A DNA stretch of 64,000 bases from Novosphingobium panipatense (GTDB lineage Bacteria; Pseudomonadota; Alphaproteobacteria; Sphingomonadales; Sphingomonadaceae), in assembly GCF_002149965.1 (NCBI RefSeq), contig NZ_MSQB01000016.1:1-64000 (forward strand). Direction: 5' to 3'. Made by a program: the position numbers and the translations under genes. The notes under the pieces are model-generated. The model had not been told where the DNA came from and did not search any database. It worked only from the letters and a program-made list of their open reading frames with translations. Position 1 is the stretch's first letter. Each line of letters opens with the position of its first letter. Positions 43,638-52,806 of this stretch are shown here, in pieces.

Positions 43638-44696
43638 ATGTCCAGACACGATCCCAGCAGGCCCAAGCCTCCCACCCTTCACGATGTAGCGCAGCGCGCA
43701 GGCGTTTCCGCCATGACCGCATCGCGCGCGCTGAACGGGAAACCGCGTGTCAGCGCCGAAACGCGCGAGGCGGTCGCCGCGGCCGTGGCGGAACTGGGCT
43801 ATGTGCCCAACACTTCCGCACGAATGCTTGCGGGCAGGACCGTGCGGCGGATCGCCCTGCTCCATGGCGGCGCCACCACTTCGGCCTATCTCGGAGAACT
43901 GCTGCTGGGCGCGCTGGACGAAGCCCCGGCCCGCAACGTCCACCTCACCGTCGAACAGTGCCCGGACCGCGCCACCATGCCGGAACTGGTCGCGCAGATC
44001 GTCGAGGCGCATGTCGCGGGCGTGATCCTGCCTCCGCCCCTGTGCGACCGCGCCGAACTGGTGGAGGGCCTCACCGCCGCGGGGATCGCCGTGGTGGCGA
44101 TCGCGCCCGACCGGGAGAGCGAAGCCCTGGCCTCCGTCTCCACCGACGATCGCGGCGCCGCTTACGAGATGACCCGGCATCTCATCGAACTCGGCCATCG
44201 CCGCATCGCCCTGATCGAGGGGACCAGCCGCCACCGCAGCAGCACCCGCCGCCGCCACGGCTATGTCGATGCCCTGCGCGACCATGACATGGTGCTGGAG
44301 CAGGACCTGATCGAGGCAGGCGATTTCTCCTACCGCTCCGGCCTGATCGCCGCCGAACGCCTGCTGGGCCGCGCCGAGCGCCCCACCGCGATCTTCGCCT
44401 GCAACGACGACATGGCCGCCGCCGCCGTCACCATCGCGCACCAGATGAAGATCAGCGTGCCCGGCGAATTGTCGATCTGCGGTTTCGACGATACCCCGCT
44501 GGCCGACGCAATCTGGCCGCGCCTCACCACCATCCGCCAGCCGATCAAGGAAATGAGCCGCAAGGCCATGGCGATACTCTGCACGCGGCTCTGGCCCGAC
44601 GGGCAGGACGAGGCTTCCGCAGATCCCGAGCATCTTCGCCTGCCGTTCGAGCTGCGCCGCCGCCAGTCGGACGCAGTGCCTCCAATCGGGCAATGA
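43638..44696 (+). CDS. LacI/GalR-family transcriptional regulator
   Basis: The 352-residue repressor-type protein has the helix-turn-helix TLHDVAQRAGVSAMTASRALNGKPRVSAETR (about 13-43) and the hinge LGYVPNTSARMLAGRTV. A periplasmic-binding-protein-like effector domain follows, with the GHRRIALIEG and ICGFDDTPLADAIWPRLTTIRQP motifs typical of sugar-responsive members. The hinge-helix alanine in SARMLAG supports binding to a CG-centred palindrome. It overlaps the GNAT gene by four bases (ATGA). Likely targets are the neighbouring GPH transporter or a remote locus; the pectin-locus operators at 14566 and 14771 are one candidate. Confidence 0.92.
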   Translation: MSRHDPSRPKPPTLHDVAQRAGVSAMTASRALNGKPRVSAETREAVAAAVAELGYVPNTSARMLAGRTVRRIALLHGGATTSAYLGELLLGALDEAPARNVHLTVEQCPDRATMPELVAQIVEAHVAGVILPPPLCDRAELVEGLTAAGIAVVAIAPDRESEALASVSTDDRGAAYEMTRHLIELGHRRIALIEGTSRHRSSTRRRHGYVDALRDHDMVLEQDLIEAGDFSYRSGLIAAERLLGRAERPTAIFACNDDMAAAAVTIAHQMKISVPGELSICGFDDTPLADAIWPRLTTIRQPIKEMSRKAMAILCTRLWPDGQDEASADPEHLRLPFELRRRQSDAVPPIGQ

Positions 44697-45283
44697 CGGC
44701 GGCGATGCCCGTACCGGATGAGGCGCGGATCAGAGCTTTCCGGCCGGGCGACGAACAAGGCGTGATCGACCTGATCCTGCCGATCCAGCGCGAGGAATTC
44801 GGGCTTGCCATCACTGCTGCGGACCAGCCCGATTTGCGCACGGTTCCGGCCTTCTACCAGACCGGCAGAGGTGCCTTCCTGGTTGCCGAGAGTGGGAACC
44901 GGATCGTCGGCACCATCGGCATGAAGGACATTGGGGAGGGAAACGGGGGCCAGGGAAACGGGGGCCAGGGAAACGGGGGCCAGGGAAACGGGGGCCAGGG
45001 AAACGGGAGCGCACGAAGCGGCGCCCTGCGCAAGATGTTCGTTGCCGCAGACCATCGGGGCAGCGGGAGCGGCCTTGCCGGGCGGCTCCTGCACGCGGTG
45101 CTGGATCTCGCCCGCGAGAACGGCCTGCACCGGATCTTTCTGGGAACGACCGACAGGTTTCTCGCCGCCCATCGTTTCTACGAAAAGCATGGCTTCATGC
45201 CCGTCCCGCCCGCAGACCTGCCCCAGAGCTTTCCCCGCATGAACGTGGACACCCGCTTCTATCGGCTTGACCTGCCGGAGTAA
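44693..45283 (+). CDS. GNAT-family acetyltransferase with tandem-repeat insert
   Basis: This 196-residue GNAT protein begins ARIRAFRPGDEQGVIDLIL. Beta-4 is RIVGTIGMKDI, followed by an insert of GNGGQ repeats (residues 83-106), then beta-5 ALRKMFVAADHRGSGSGLAGRLL with the acetyl-CoA pyrophosphate loop, and FLAAHRFYEKHGF near the end. The insert replaces the short beta-4/beta-5 turn of normal members, so the fold should tolerate it. The protein is otherwise intact and probably acetylates a small molecule or protein. Its start overlaps the LacI stop (ATGA). Confidence 0.88.
   Translation: MTAAMPVPDEARIRAFRPGDEQGVIDLILPIQREEFGLAITAADQPDLRTVPAFYQTGRGAFLVAESGNRIVGTIGMKDIGEGNGGQGNGGQGNGGQGNGGQGNGSARSGALRKMFVAADHRGSGSGLAGRLLHAVLDLARENGLHRIFLGTTDRFLAAHRFYEKHGFMPVPPADLPQSFPRMNVDTRFYRLDLPE
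44938..45010 (+). repeat. 15-bp in-frame tandem repeat inside GNAT gene
   Basis: The unit GGGAAACGGGGGCCA occurs four times without change (44938-44997) and a fifth time partly (44998-45010). Five codons per unit keep the reading frame. Identical copies point to recent slippage; copy number may vary between strains. Confidence 0.95.
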
Positions 45284-45305
45284 CCCGCCGGAGTAATCCC
45301 TGGGG

Positions 45306-46469
45306 TCAGGGGCTTTCGAGACCCAGCCAGCCCGCCATCCGCGCGAGTTCCTGCTCCAGCGCACCCGCTGCCTCTTCCCGGGCGTCCGGTTCGAAATGGA
45401 CCGACTGCACGATCAGGCGCGAAGCCTGCCGATCCGCCTTGAGATCCACCCGCGCGACCAGCCGGTCGCCGAACAGGAACGGCAGCACGTAGTAGCCGTG
45501 GCGCCGCTTCCCGGCGGGCACGTAGATCTCGATCCGGTAGTGGAAGCCGAACAGGCGTTCGGTCCGGTCGCGCTCCCAGATCAGCGGATCGAATGGCGCC
45601 AGCAGGGCCTGCGCCGCGATCCGGCGCGGACGGCGGGCGTCGCGATGGAGCCAGGCGTGGCGCCAGCCCGGCACCTCGACCGGCACCAGCACGCCCTCCT
45701 CCGCCAGCGAATGGATCGCCGCGCGCGCCTGCTCGGGCGACTGGCGGAAATAGTCGCGCAGTTCGCCGCCCGTGGCGATGCCGTGTGCGGCGGCGGCACG
45801 GGCAATGAGCGCGCGGTGCGCATCCGCCTCGCTCGGGGTCGGCATCGCCAGTACCTCTGCGGGAATGATGCGCTCGGTCAGGTCGTAGACCCGCTCGAAA
45901 TTGCCGCGCCGCGTGGCCGTGGTAATGTGCCCCGCCCAGAACAGCCATTCGAGCGCGCGCTTGGTGTCGCTCCACTCCCACCAGCCGGACTGGCCCTTCT
46001 GCGTTTCGAAGTCCGACGTCGCCTGCGGGCCGTCGATGCGGATGCGGTCGAGCAAGGCCATGGCTTCGGCCCGGCGCTCCTGCGCGTAGACGCGCATGCC
46101 GCTCCAACCCGCCTCGCCGCGATCGGCCTGAGCCATGCGCCAGCGCAGCAGCGGCTGCATCTCGAACGGCAGCAGCGAGGCCTCATGCGCCCAGTATTCG
46201 AACAGCTTGCGCGCCCGGCCGGTTCCCCAGGCCATCCGATCCAGATCGGTGCGCTCGTAAGCGCCCAGCCGCGAAAAAGCCGGCAGATAGTGCGCGCGAG
46301 ACAGGACGTTGACGCTGTCTATCTGGAACAGCTGCACATGGTCGAGAACGCGGCGAAGATGGGCCGGTTTCGACGAATCGGGTTGCCGTGTCCCGAATCC
46401 CTGCGCGCCCAGCGCGATGCGCCGCGCCAGCGGCAAACCGATGCGTTCAAGTTGCGTCACCCGAGGCAA
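45306..46469 (-). CDS. YcaQ/AlkX-type winged-helix DNA glycosylase-like protein
   Basis: This 387-residue protein of the HTH_42 family opens ARRIALGAQGFGTRQPDSSKPAHLRRVLDHVQLFQIDSVNVLSRAHYLPAFSRLG, the conserved part of YcaQ. The catalytic Gln-x-Asp of interstrand-crosslink glycosylases matches the LFQIDSV stretch. Winged-helix repeats follow (ARAAAAHGIATGGELRDYF, LLAPFDPLIWERDRTERLFGFHYRIEIYVPAGKRRHGYY). The family unhooks alkylated or cross-linked bases. No signal. It converges with the GNAT gene and ends an isolated unit with a terminator upstream of its promoter side. Confidence 0.88.
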   Translation of the reverse strand: MPRVTQLERIGLPLARRIALGAQGFGTRQPDSSKPAHLRRVLDHVQLFQIDSVNVLSRAHYLPAFSRLGAYERTDLDRMAWGTGRARKLFEYWAHEASLLPFEMQPLLRWRMAQADRGEAGWSGMRVYAQERRAEAMALLDRIRIDGPQATSDFETQKGQSGWWEWSDTKRALEWLFWAGHITTATRRGNFERVYDLTERIIPAEVLAMPTPSEADAHRALIARAAAAHGIATGGELRDYFRQSPEQARAAIHSLAEEGVLVPVEVPGWRHAWLHRDARRPRRIAAQALLAPFDPLIWERDRTERLFGFHYRIEIYVPAGKRRHGYYVLPFLFGDRLVARVDLKADRQASRLIVQSVHFEPDAREEAAGALEQELARMAGWLGLESP

Positions 46470-46515
46470 GGTATTCGCTAAATTGCGACACAGAAAGGAA
46501 AAAGGGAGGAGAGGT

Positions 46516-46550
46516 AAAAAGGACCGTCCGGGGGGCCGAGACGGTCCTTT
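46516..46550. terminator. bidirectional hairpin terminator
   Basis: AAAAA then GGACCGTC (46521-46528) pairs with GACGGTCC (46540-46547) around an 11-base loop, then TTT. It lies in the 223-bp region between the GGDEF-EAL gene and the YcaQ-type gene; only the former reads towards it from the minus strand. Confidence 0.7.
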
Positions 46551-46692
46551 CCTCGAGGGCGGCCAGTTGCATTGGGGCGCAACCGGGCCGCAGCGCGCCC
46601 CTAGACCAACTGTTCAAATATGCACAATCCCGTAGCACGACGACACGTTATGGCGACGCGGCGAACCGTCTCGCGCGCTAGCGAACCCTCTA

Positions 46693-49467
46693 TCACCCCT
46701 GCCCGAACGAGCGCGGCCGGTTCGACGCGCCCTGCCAGCAATAGCCCTGCCGCGCCTGCGGCCAGCCGCGCACGAAAGCGCCGATGCGCCCCGCGCCCAG
46801 CGCGCCGCCGAACAGGAAGCCTTGCGCCACGTCGCAGCCCAGTTCGCAGAGCCGGTCCAGCTGGTTCTCGTTCTCGACCCCCTCGGCCACGGTCTGGATG
46901 TCCATCCGCTGGGCGATGTCGATCACCCCGTGGACGATCGCAAAGTCCGCGCTGTTCGTGCTGCCGAGGCGCGAGACGAAGGAACGGTCGATCTTGAGCA
47001 CGTCCACCGGAAACTGCTGGAGATGGGTCAGCGAGGCATAGCCGGTGCCGAAATCGTCGAGCGCGATCGTCACCCCTTCTTTGGCCAACGTGCGCAATGC
47101 CCGCTCCACGGTCTCCGCAGTGCGCCCCAGGAAGACGCTTTCCGTGACTTCCAGTTCCAGCAGCCGGGCGGGCAGGCCCAGGGCATGGAGACGCGAAAGG
47201 ATGCGCTCGGCAAAATCGTCGCGCCGGAAATCGACCGGTGAACCGTTGATGGCGATGCGGCCGGTTTCGTATCCCTGCTCCTGCCAGTCCGCCAGATCCC
47301 GCAGGACCCGTTCCAGCATGCGGTCGGTCAGCTGGGTGGACAGGGCGCTGTCCTCGAAGGCGGCGTGGATGGTGCCGGGCGGTTGCAGGCCCCGCTCGCG
47401 GTGCTGCCAGCGCAGCAGCGCCTCGAAGCCGACGATCTCGCCGGAAGCGAGCGAGATCTTCGGCTGGTAGAACGGGAATATCCGCTCCTCGCCCAGGGCA
47501 TCGCGCGCATCGCGCAGCATCGAATTGCGGGTTTCCACGGCATCGCGCAGTTCGGGATGGAAGCTCTCCACATCACCGGCGCTGCGGGCCTTGGCGGTGT
47601 AGAGCGCCAGATCCGCGCTCTTGAGGATCGCCTCGGCATCATTGCCGTCGGCAGGCCAGACCGCCGCGCCTGCGCTGACGCCGACTTCCACCACGCTCTC
47701 GTCGATGGTCATCGGCCGCCCCACGGCTTCGAGCAGGCGCCGGATCAGCGCCGATGCGCTTTCGTCGAGACCGGGCAGGATGACCGCGAATTCATCGCCG
47801 CCGAGCCGCGCCGCAAAGGCGTCCGGGGGAAGTCCGGCGGAAAGCCGCTGCGCCACCGCCCGCAGCACGGTGTCGCCCGCGCCGTGACCGAGGCTGTCGT
47901 TGATCGCCTTGAAATTGTCGACATCGAAGACGACCACACCAACCCGTGTGTCGTCGGCCCGTGTGTCGTCGGCCCGTGCCGCCGCCAGCGCCTGTTCGAG
48001 ACGGGCGGCGAAATGGGCGCGGTTGGGCAGGTCGGTCAGGACGTCATGGTAGGCGGCGCGGCGCAGTTCAGCTTCGGCGCGCCGTGCCTGGGTGACGTCC
48101 TGCAAGGCACCGATGGAGCGGCGCGCCCGGCCGTGCTCGTCACGCAGGACGTAGCCCCGCGACAGCAGGTGAACGTAGGTGCCATCCGCCGCACGAAAGC
48201 GGAATTCGTGGCTCCAGCTATCGCGGCGGCGCCCATGAACGGCAGCCCAGGTGGCGTCTACACTGGCGAGGTCCTCGGGATGGATATGGGCCCGCCACCA
48301 TTCCATGTCGACGCCCGCCGCCGCCTCGACATGGCCGTAGATCGAATCGACACTGTCGGCCCATTCGATCCGGTCGGTAATGTGCGACCAGTCCCAGATC
48401 AGGTCGTTGGTCGCGCGCGAGGCGAGCCGGTAGCGCTCCTCACTGTCGCGCAGCGCCGTTTCGGCAGCGACCTGATCGTCAATGTCTTCCAGGTTGCCGT
48501 ACCACTTGACGATCCGCCCTTCGGCGTCGCGACGCGGATAGGACCTTGCACGCACCCAGCAATAGTGGCCATCGGCCCGCCGCAGGCGATAGCGCACATC
48601 GGCAACCGGCTGATCGGCCGAATGGAGCGCGATGTTCCATTGCTCCAGCACATGGGGCAGGTCCTCCGGGTGGACCGCGCGGGTCCAGCCCGCATCGAGC
48701 CCTTCCTCGATCGTCATGCCGGTCAGCAAGGTCCAACGCGGGCTGATCTCGCAGATCGAACCGTCCGGGTCGCTGATCCAGGGGATCTGGGGATTGAGAT
48801 CCACCGAGTAGCGATAGTGTTCCTGGCTCTGTTCGAGCGCATGGAGCAGCACGCTCATCTCCGAGCGGGAGCGCAGAACTTCGGAAAAGGCGGAGCGGTT
48901 GGTCGCCAGAGTGCGCAGGATGACGGCGGCGGCAAGCAGGAAGGTTACGCCGGTGCCGAAGAAGTACCAGTTCCCCGACAGCAACAGCCGCGCCGTCACC
49001 GGCGCCGCACCGAACAGCAGCACCAGACGCGCCGCCGAGGGCAGTGCCTGGAGGCAGTAGCAGCAGCCGATGGCGCCGACGAAGACGTAGAGCGCGATGG
49101 AGCTTCCGCGCAGCGCATCGGCCTGCGCGAAGAGCACGAGTCCCCAGGCACCGAACAGCAGGCTGAGAACCGCCGCGGCCAGTTTGGTGCCGCGAAGTTG
49201 GCGGCGCATGCGGGCGATCGACGGTTCCTGTCGCCGCCGCGCCAGCCAGACTACCGCGCGAAGGCTGGTCACCATAACCAGCGCCGCCGGTACGCCCACG
49301 CTCAGCACCAGCGGCGTATCGCGGCTGGCGACGGCGGCCAGGAACGCGGCATTGACGGTCATGAGCAGGTACATGAGCGGAATCTGCTGACGCAGGCTCA
49401 GGTACTGCTCCCTTATCAGGGCTTCTGACTGCCCCTCCGGCTCCCGAAGGCTTTCTAGTATTTTCAC
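46693..49467 (-). CDS. membrane PAS-PAS-GGDEF-EAL protein
   Basis: 924 residues: an N-terminal membrane region (about 30-190, five or six helices), a PAS domain (about 215-335), a second PAS (about 340-460, ending RRSIGALQDVTQARRAE), GGDEF (about 470-625) and EAL (about 640-890). The GGDEF motif RLGGDEFAVIL is intact. No RxxD product-inhibition site stands five residues before it (LPPD). The EAL domain keeps FEALLRW, EVTESVFL, DDFGTGYASL and TVAEGVEN. INGSP replaces the more usual INLSP. Both synthesis and breakdown of cyclic di-GMP are possible, with sensing by the membrane/PAS part. Confidence 0.92.
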   Translation of the reverse strand: MKILESLREPEGQSEALIREQYLSLRQQIPLMYLLMTVNAAFLAAVASRDTPLVLSVGVPAALVMVTSLRAVVWLARRRQEPSIARMRRQLRGTKLAAAVLSLLFGAWGLVLFAQADALRGSSIALYVFVGAIGCCYCLQALPSAARLVLLFGAAPVTARLLLSGNWYFFGTGVTFLLAAAVILRTLATNRSAFSEVLRSRSEMSVLLHALEQSQEHYRYSVDLNPQIPWISDPDGSICEISPRWTLLTGMTIEEGLDAGWTRAVHPEDLPHVLEQWNIALHSADQPVADVRYRLRRADGHYCWVRARSYPRRDAEGRIVKWYGNLEDIDDQVAAETALRDSEERYRLASRATNDLIWDWSHITDRIEWADSVDSIYGHVEAAAGVDMEWWRAHIHPEDLASVDATWAAVHGRRRDSWSHEFRFRAADGTYVHLLSRGYVLRDEHGRARRSIGALQDVTQARRAEAELRRAAYHDVLTDLPNRAHFAARLEQALAAARADDTRADDTRVGVVVFDVDNFKAINDSLGHGAGDTVLRAVAQRLSAGLPPDAFAARLGGDEFAVILPGLDESASALIRRLLEAVGRPMTIDESVVEVGVSAGAAVWPADGNDAEAILKSADLALYTAKARSAGDVESFHPELRDAVETRNSMLRDARDALGEERIFPFYQPKISLASGEIVGFEALLRWQHRERGLQPPGTIHAAFEDSALSTQLTDRMLERVLRDLADWQEQGYETGRIAINGSPVDFRRDDFAERILSRLHALGLPARLLELEVTESVFLGRTAETVERALRTLAKEGVTIALDDFGTGYASLTHLQQFPVDVLKIDRSFVSRLGSTNSADFAIVHGVIDIAQRMDIQTVAEGVENENQLDRLCELGCDVAQGFLFGGALGAGRIGAFVRGWPQARQGYCWQGASNRPRSFGQG

Positions 49468-49669
49468 TCTCGTCCATATAGCATGTTCCGGGACGAAAGT
49501 GCTCGCACAGAATAATTAAGAATCAATCCGGGCAAACGTGCGCACGCATTTCGGTTTTTGCGTACGCAAAGGGAACTAAAGCCCTCGAACAAATTCCCCG
49601 CACCGGATTTAATATTTGCCGATGGCGAAAATTTGGGAAAGCGCGCAAAACCAGGAGCTTAGAATCCGA

Positions 49670-51751
49670 TCACGCCATTGCGGAGGCGCGCGCCTCGCTG
49701 TCCAAGAAATAGTCCTGCACGGCGTCCGCCTCGATCGGGCGGCTGTAGAAGTAGCCTTGCAGATGGGTGCAGCCCGCGCTCTTGGTGGCGCCGATCAGGT
49801 GGGCGTCGCTGATACCTTCCGCCACCACTTCCGCGCCGACATGGCGCGCCATCGTCACTGCCGCTTCCAGCACCGCTACCGATGCGGGATCCTGCCCTAG
49901 GTCCATGACCAGGCTGCGATCGAGCTTCATGCGGTCGAACTTGAAGCTCTTCACCATGGAGAGCGAGGAATAGCCCGTTCCGAAATCGTCCAGCGCAATG
50001 CGGAAGCCCATGTTGCGCAGCATGTTCAGCGTCAGAAGCGCCCGCGTATTGCGTTCGATCGAGAGCGATTCCGTCACTTCCAGGAACAGGCGACGCGGCG
50101 CGATATCGTATTGGCGGCAGCAGTCGAGCAGGAACGTGCTGAAACCGTCGTGCTGCAGTTGCAGCGGCGAGAGGTTGATGCTCATGTCCATGTCGGGCCA
50201 GTGCGCGAAATCGCGCAGTGCCCGCTGGATGATCCATTCGCCCAGCCGCACCATCAGCCCGCTGCGTTCGGCGGCCGGGATGAACGTGGACGGCGGCACT
50301 TCGCCAAGCTCGGGATGTTTCCAGCGCACCAGCGCCTCGACCTCGCGCGTACTGTCCTGCACCGAATGGATCGGCTGGTAGACCATGCGCAGCTGGTCCT
50401 TGTCGAAAGCCGATTCCAGGTCCTTTTCCAGCGCCCGGTCGATCGCGCGCTCCTCCGCCATCGATGGCGAGAAGGGAGTCGCGCAGTTGCGGCCGTTCTT
50501 CTTGGAGGCATAGAGCGCCATGTCGGCGTTGCGCAGGATCTCGTCGATGTCCACCGGCTCACCGCCGTCCAGTTCGACCACCCCCAGCGAGACGGTGACG
50601 ACTACGGAATAGGCGCCGAGACTGAAGGGCGCGCAGGCCGCATCGACCAGGCGGTTGGCCAGATCCACGGCATCTCCGCGCGCGGCAAGCGGCATGGACA
50701 GTGCGAACTCGTCTCCCCCGACGCGGGCGATGATCCCTTCGGATCCGAGGATCGTCTTCATCCGCTCTCCGATCAGGCGCACCAGTTCGTCGCCCGCGGC
50801 ATGGCCGTAGTCATCGTTGATATGCTTGAAGCGGTCGATATCAATCACCATGCAGGCGAACCGGCGCCCCGCGCCCGCCGCCAGCAACCTGCCGACGTCT
50901 TCCTGGAAGGCGCGGCGATTAGGCAGGCCGGTGGCCGCGTCGCTGAAGGCAAGGTTCTTCACCGCCTTGGCATTGCGACGGAAGGTTTCCAGCGGGCCGG
51001 ACAAGGCCTTCAGTTCCTTCAGCCGGAACGTGCCGATCTCCTGATCGAGATCGCCTTCGGCTAGCCCCTGGAGATGGCCGTGCATGCGGCGGATCGCAGG
51101 CAGGATGTTGCGCAGGATATCGAAGAGGACCAGCAGCACGACCAGGATCGTCACCAGTCCCGTGCCGAAGACCAGCAATTGCCAGCGCTCGATGGAGGCG
51201 ATCAACCGCTTTTGCGCGGCCTCCCGGTTGGCGCGGGCGCGATCGACCAGTTCGTCGGCGAAGCGGGCCATGGCACTGTTGCGCTTCTCGATCCGCGCGA
51301 TCAGCTTCTGTCCACCGGCGGCGCCGCTCTGGACCTCCAGGATCGCCGCGACGTGTCGGTCGAGGTCCGCGAATGGGTTGGAGGCTTCGGGAAGGTCATA
51401 AAGCGAAGTGCCGCTGCTGCGCAGCCTGGCAAGCTGGTCGCCGATAGCGATCGCGGCGTCGGTGAGTTCGTCGCTGGTGCTGCTGGCATTGCTGGCCACC
51501 AATCCGCGATTGGTCGCCATGCGCAGCTTGCCCACGGCTTCGGAGAACTGCTCGGCATTTTCCGCCAGCCCCGACATCTGGATGAGCGCCTCGCTCTCCT
51601 TGCGAAGCGCGAAAGCCTCGCGTTGGGTCACGACCTGCAGCAGCACGCTGAGTGCCGCGATCAGGCACAGCGCCCCGATCAGCCTGGTTTCCAGAGACGC
51701 GAAGAAACGCCCCATGCCCCAATTCATGCTTCTGGAAATTCTGAACATCAT
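49670..51751 (-). CDS. membrane HAMP-GGDEF-EAL protein
   Basis: 693 residues: first transmembrane helix about 22-44, a helical periplasmic sensor region (45-185), second helix about 190-215, HAMP (about 215-265, PAIRRMHGHLQGLAEGDLDQEIG), GGDEF (about 265-430, RVGGDEFALS) and EAL (about 440-690: VEALVRWKHP, SINLSP, LEVTESLS, DDFGTGYSSLS). The position five before GGDEF reads LGSE, so the RxxD inhibitory site is absent. The late EAL motif is AEGISD, lacking the second glutamate of AEGVE. It lies 202 bp from the previous GGDEF-EAL gene on the same strand. Start may be Met1 or Met9. Confidence 0.92.
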   Translation of the reverse strand: MMFRISRSMNWGMGRFFASLETRLIGALCLIAALSVLLQVVTQREAFALRKESEALIQMSGLAENAEQFSEAVGKLRMATNRGLVASNASSTSDELTDAAIAIGDQLARLRSSGTSLYDLPEASNPFADLDRHVAAILEVQSGAAGGQKLIARIEKRNSAMARFADELVDRARANREAAQKRLIASIERWQLLVFGTGLVTILVVLLVLFDILRNILPAIRRMHGHLQGLAEGDLDQEIGTFRLKELKALSGPLETFRRNAKAVKNLAFSDAATGLPNRRAFQEDVGRLLAAGAGRRFACMVIDIDRFKHINDDYGHAAGDELVRLIGERMKTILGSEGIIARVGGDEFALSMPLAARGDAVDLANRLVDAACAPFSLGAYSVVVTVSLGVVELDGGEPVDIDEILRNADMALYASKKNGRNCATPFSPSMAEERAIDRALEKDLESAFDKDQLRMVYQPIHSVQDSTREVEALVRWKHPELGEVPPSTFIPAAERSGLMVRLGEWIIQRALRDFAHWPDMDMSINLSPLQLQHDGFSTFLLDCCRQYDIAPRRLFLEVTESLSIERNTRALLTLNMLRNMGFRIALDDFGTGYSSLSMVKSFKFDRMKLDRSLVMDLGQDPASVAVLEAAVTMARHVGAEVVAEGISDAHLIGATKSAGCTHLQGYFYSRPIEADAVQDYFLDSEARASAMA

Positions 51752-51906
51752 GCACCCGACGTTTCTTCGCGATCCGACCGGATTCGCAAACCACCCGCTA
51801 GGTGCCGCTAAGGCTCAATCACTAACAATTTCTAATTCTGTCAGATAATTAACCAGTGCAAACCGTCATCAATTTGTCATAATACTTGGTAGGCCGCGCC
51901 AAGCGG

Positions 51907-52575
51907 CTATTTCTTGATGAAAGCCGCCGCGATCTTCAACTGCACTTCATCCGAAACCATCGGCACGCCGAAGCCGATACCGAAAGCGCTGCGGCTGATC
52001 TTGGTCGTGGCCTCGAAACCGACGTTTTCACCGCCGCCCATCTGCGCAGGCACCGGACCGGCGCCATAGAACCGCGCCGACAGGGTGACCGGCTTCGTCA
52101 CGCCGTTCAGCGTGAGATTGCCCGTGACCTCGGCTTCATCCGCGCCCTTGCGGCGGACCTCGGTGGAAACGAAAGTGGCCGCCGCCGGTGAAGGCCCGAA
52201 GAAATCGGCCTTGCCGCCTGCTTCCTTCGGCCCGCGCAAAAGGTGTTCCGTCAGGCCGGGACTGGCGGTGGTCACTTTGGCGACCGGGATCGTTACCGAG
52301 ACCTTGGCATTTTCGGGCGCCTTGGGATCGAGTTGCAGCGTGCCCGTAATGTCCCCGAACAGGCCGAAATAGGGCGAGAAGCCCATATGATCGACCTGCC
52401 ATTCCACCAGCGTATGATGAGGGTCGGCTTCATAGGTGCCGCTCTTTACCAGAGCCGCGTCGCGCTTGCCCGGAGGCGCGGAGGGCTGCCCCTGGGCCCA
52501 GAGCGGCGCGGTGGCGACGGCGCCGCCCGCGATGGTCATGCCGATGATGGTGGAAAGTACCAGGAAGCGTCGCAT
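51907..52575 (-). CDS. YceI-family periplasmic protein
   Basis: This 222-residue protein has a signal peptide (about 1-29, ending APLWA-Q). A lipocalin-like YceI domain follows: TYEADPHHTLVEWQVDHMGFSPYFGLFGDITGTL, then VTGNLTLNGVTKPVTLSARFYGAG and ISRSAFGIGFGVPMVSDEVQLKIAAAFIKK. YceI proteins bind polyisoprenoid-like lipids in a beta-barrel and are often induced by stress or base conditions. AAGGA stands eight bases before the ATG at 52575. It is divergent from the MucR gene. Confidence 0.9.
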   Translation of the reverse strand: MRRFLVLSTIIGMTIAGGAVATAPLWAQGQPSAPPGKRDAALVKSGTYEADPHHTLVEWQVDHMGFSPYFGLFGDITGTLQLDPKAPENAKVSVTIPVAKVTTASPGLTEHLLRGPKEAGGKADFFGPSPAAATFVSTEVRRKGADEAEVTGNLTLNGVTKPVTLSARFYGAGPVPAQMGGGENVGFEATTKISRSAFGIGFGVPMVSDEVQLKIAAAFIKK

Positions 52576-52693
52576 GCTCGGTCCTTCGCCTGTTTCACAG
52601 TCTGACCGGATGGTGCCGCGCCGGAAATCCCCTGTCAAAACCATTCGCAACCCGGCGCAGCGCTAGGTCATGGTTTATGACAAGAATACTAAA

Positions 52694-52710
52694 TTGGGCG
52701 TACGTCCCAA
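52694..52710. promoter_or_regulatory. small inverted repeat upstream of mucR-like gene
   Basis: TTGGG and TCCCAA-type arms flank CGTACGT between the divergent yceI- and mucR-like genes, about 100 bp before the latter's start, in AT-richer DNA. MucR proteins often bind their own promoter at AT-rich sites; this assignment is weak. Confidence 0.2.
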
Positions 52711-52806
52711 AACGTATCATGACCCGAAAAACCCTTCGCAAATAATAGAAAAACACCTTGCACTACGGGTTTTACAGTGCTCAAGAACACGACGGGGGAA
52801 GCAACG

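Noticed and set aside
43638..44696. LacI-type protein as proven regulator of the pectin operators
   Set aside because: It is 29 kb away, and the repeat near its own start differs from the ACCGGT sites; kept only as one candidate.
44938..45010. Repeat array as a possible CRISPR
   Set aside because: Units of 15 bp are directly adjacent without spacers and lie in frame inside a GNAT gene.
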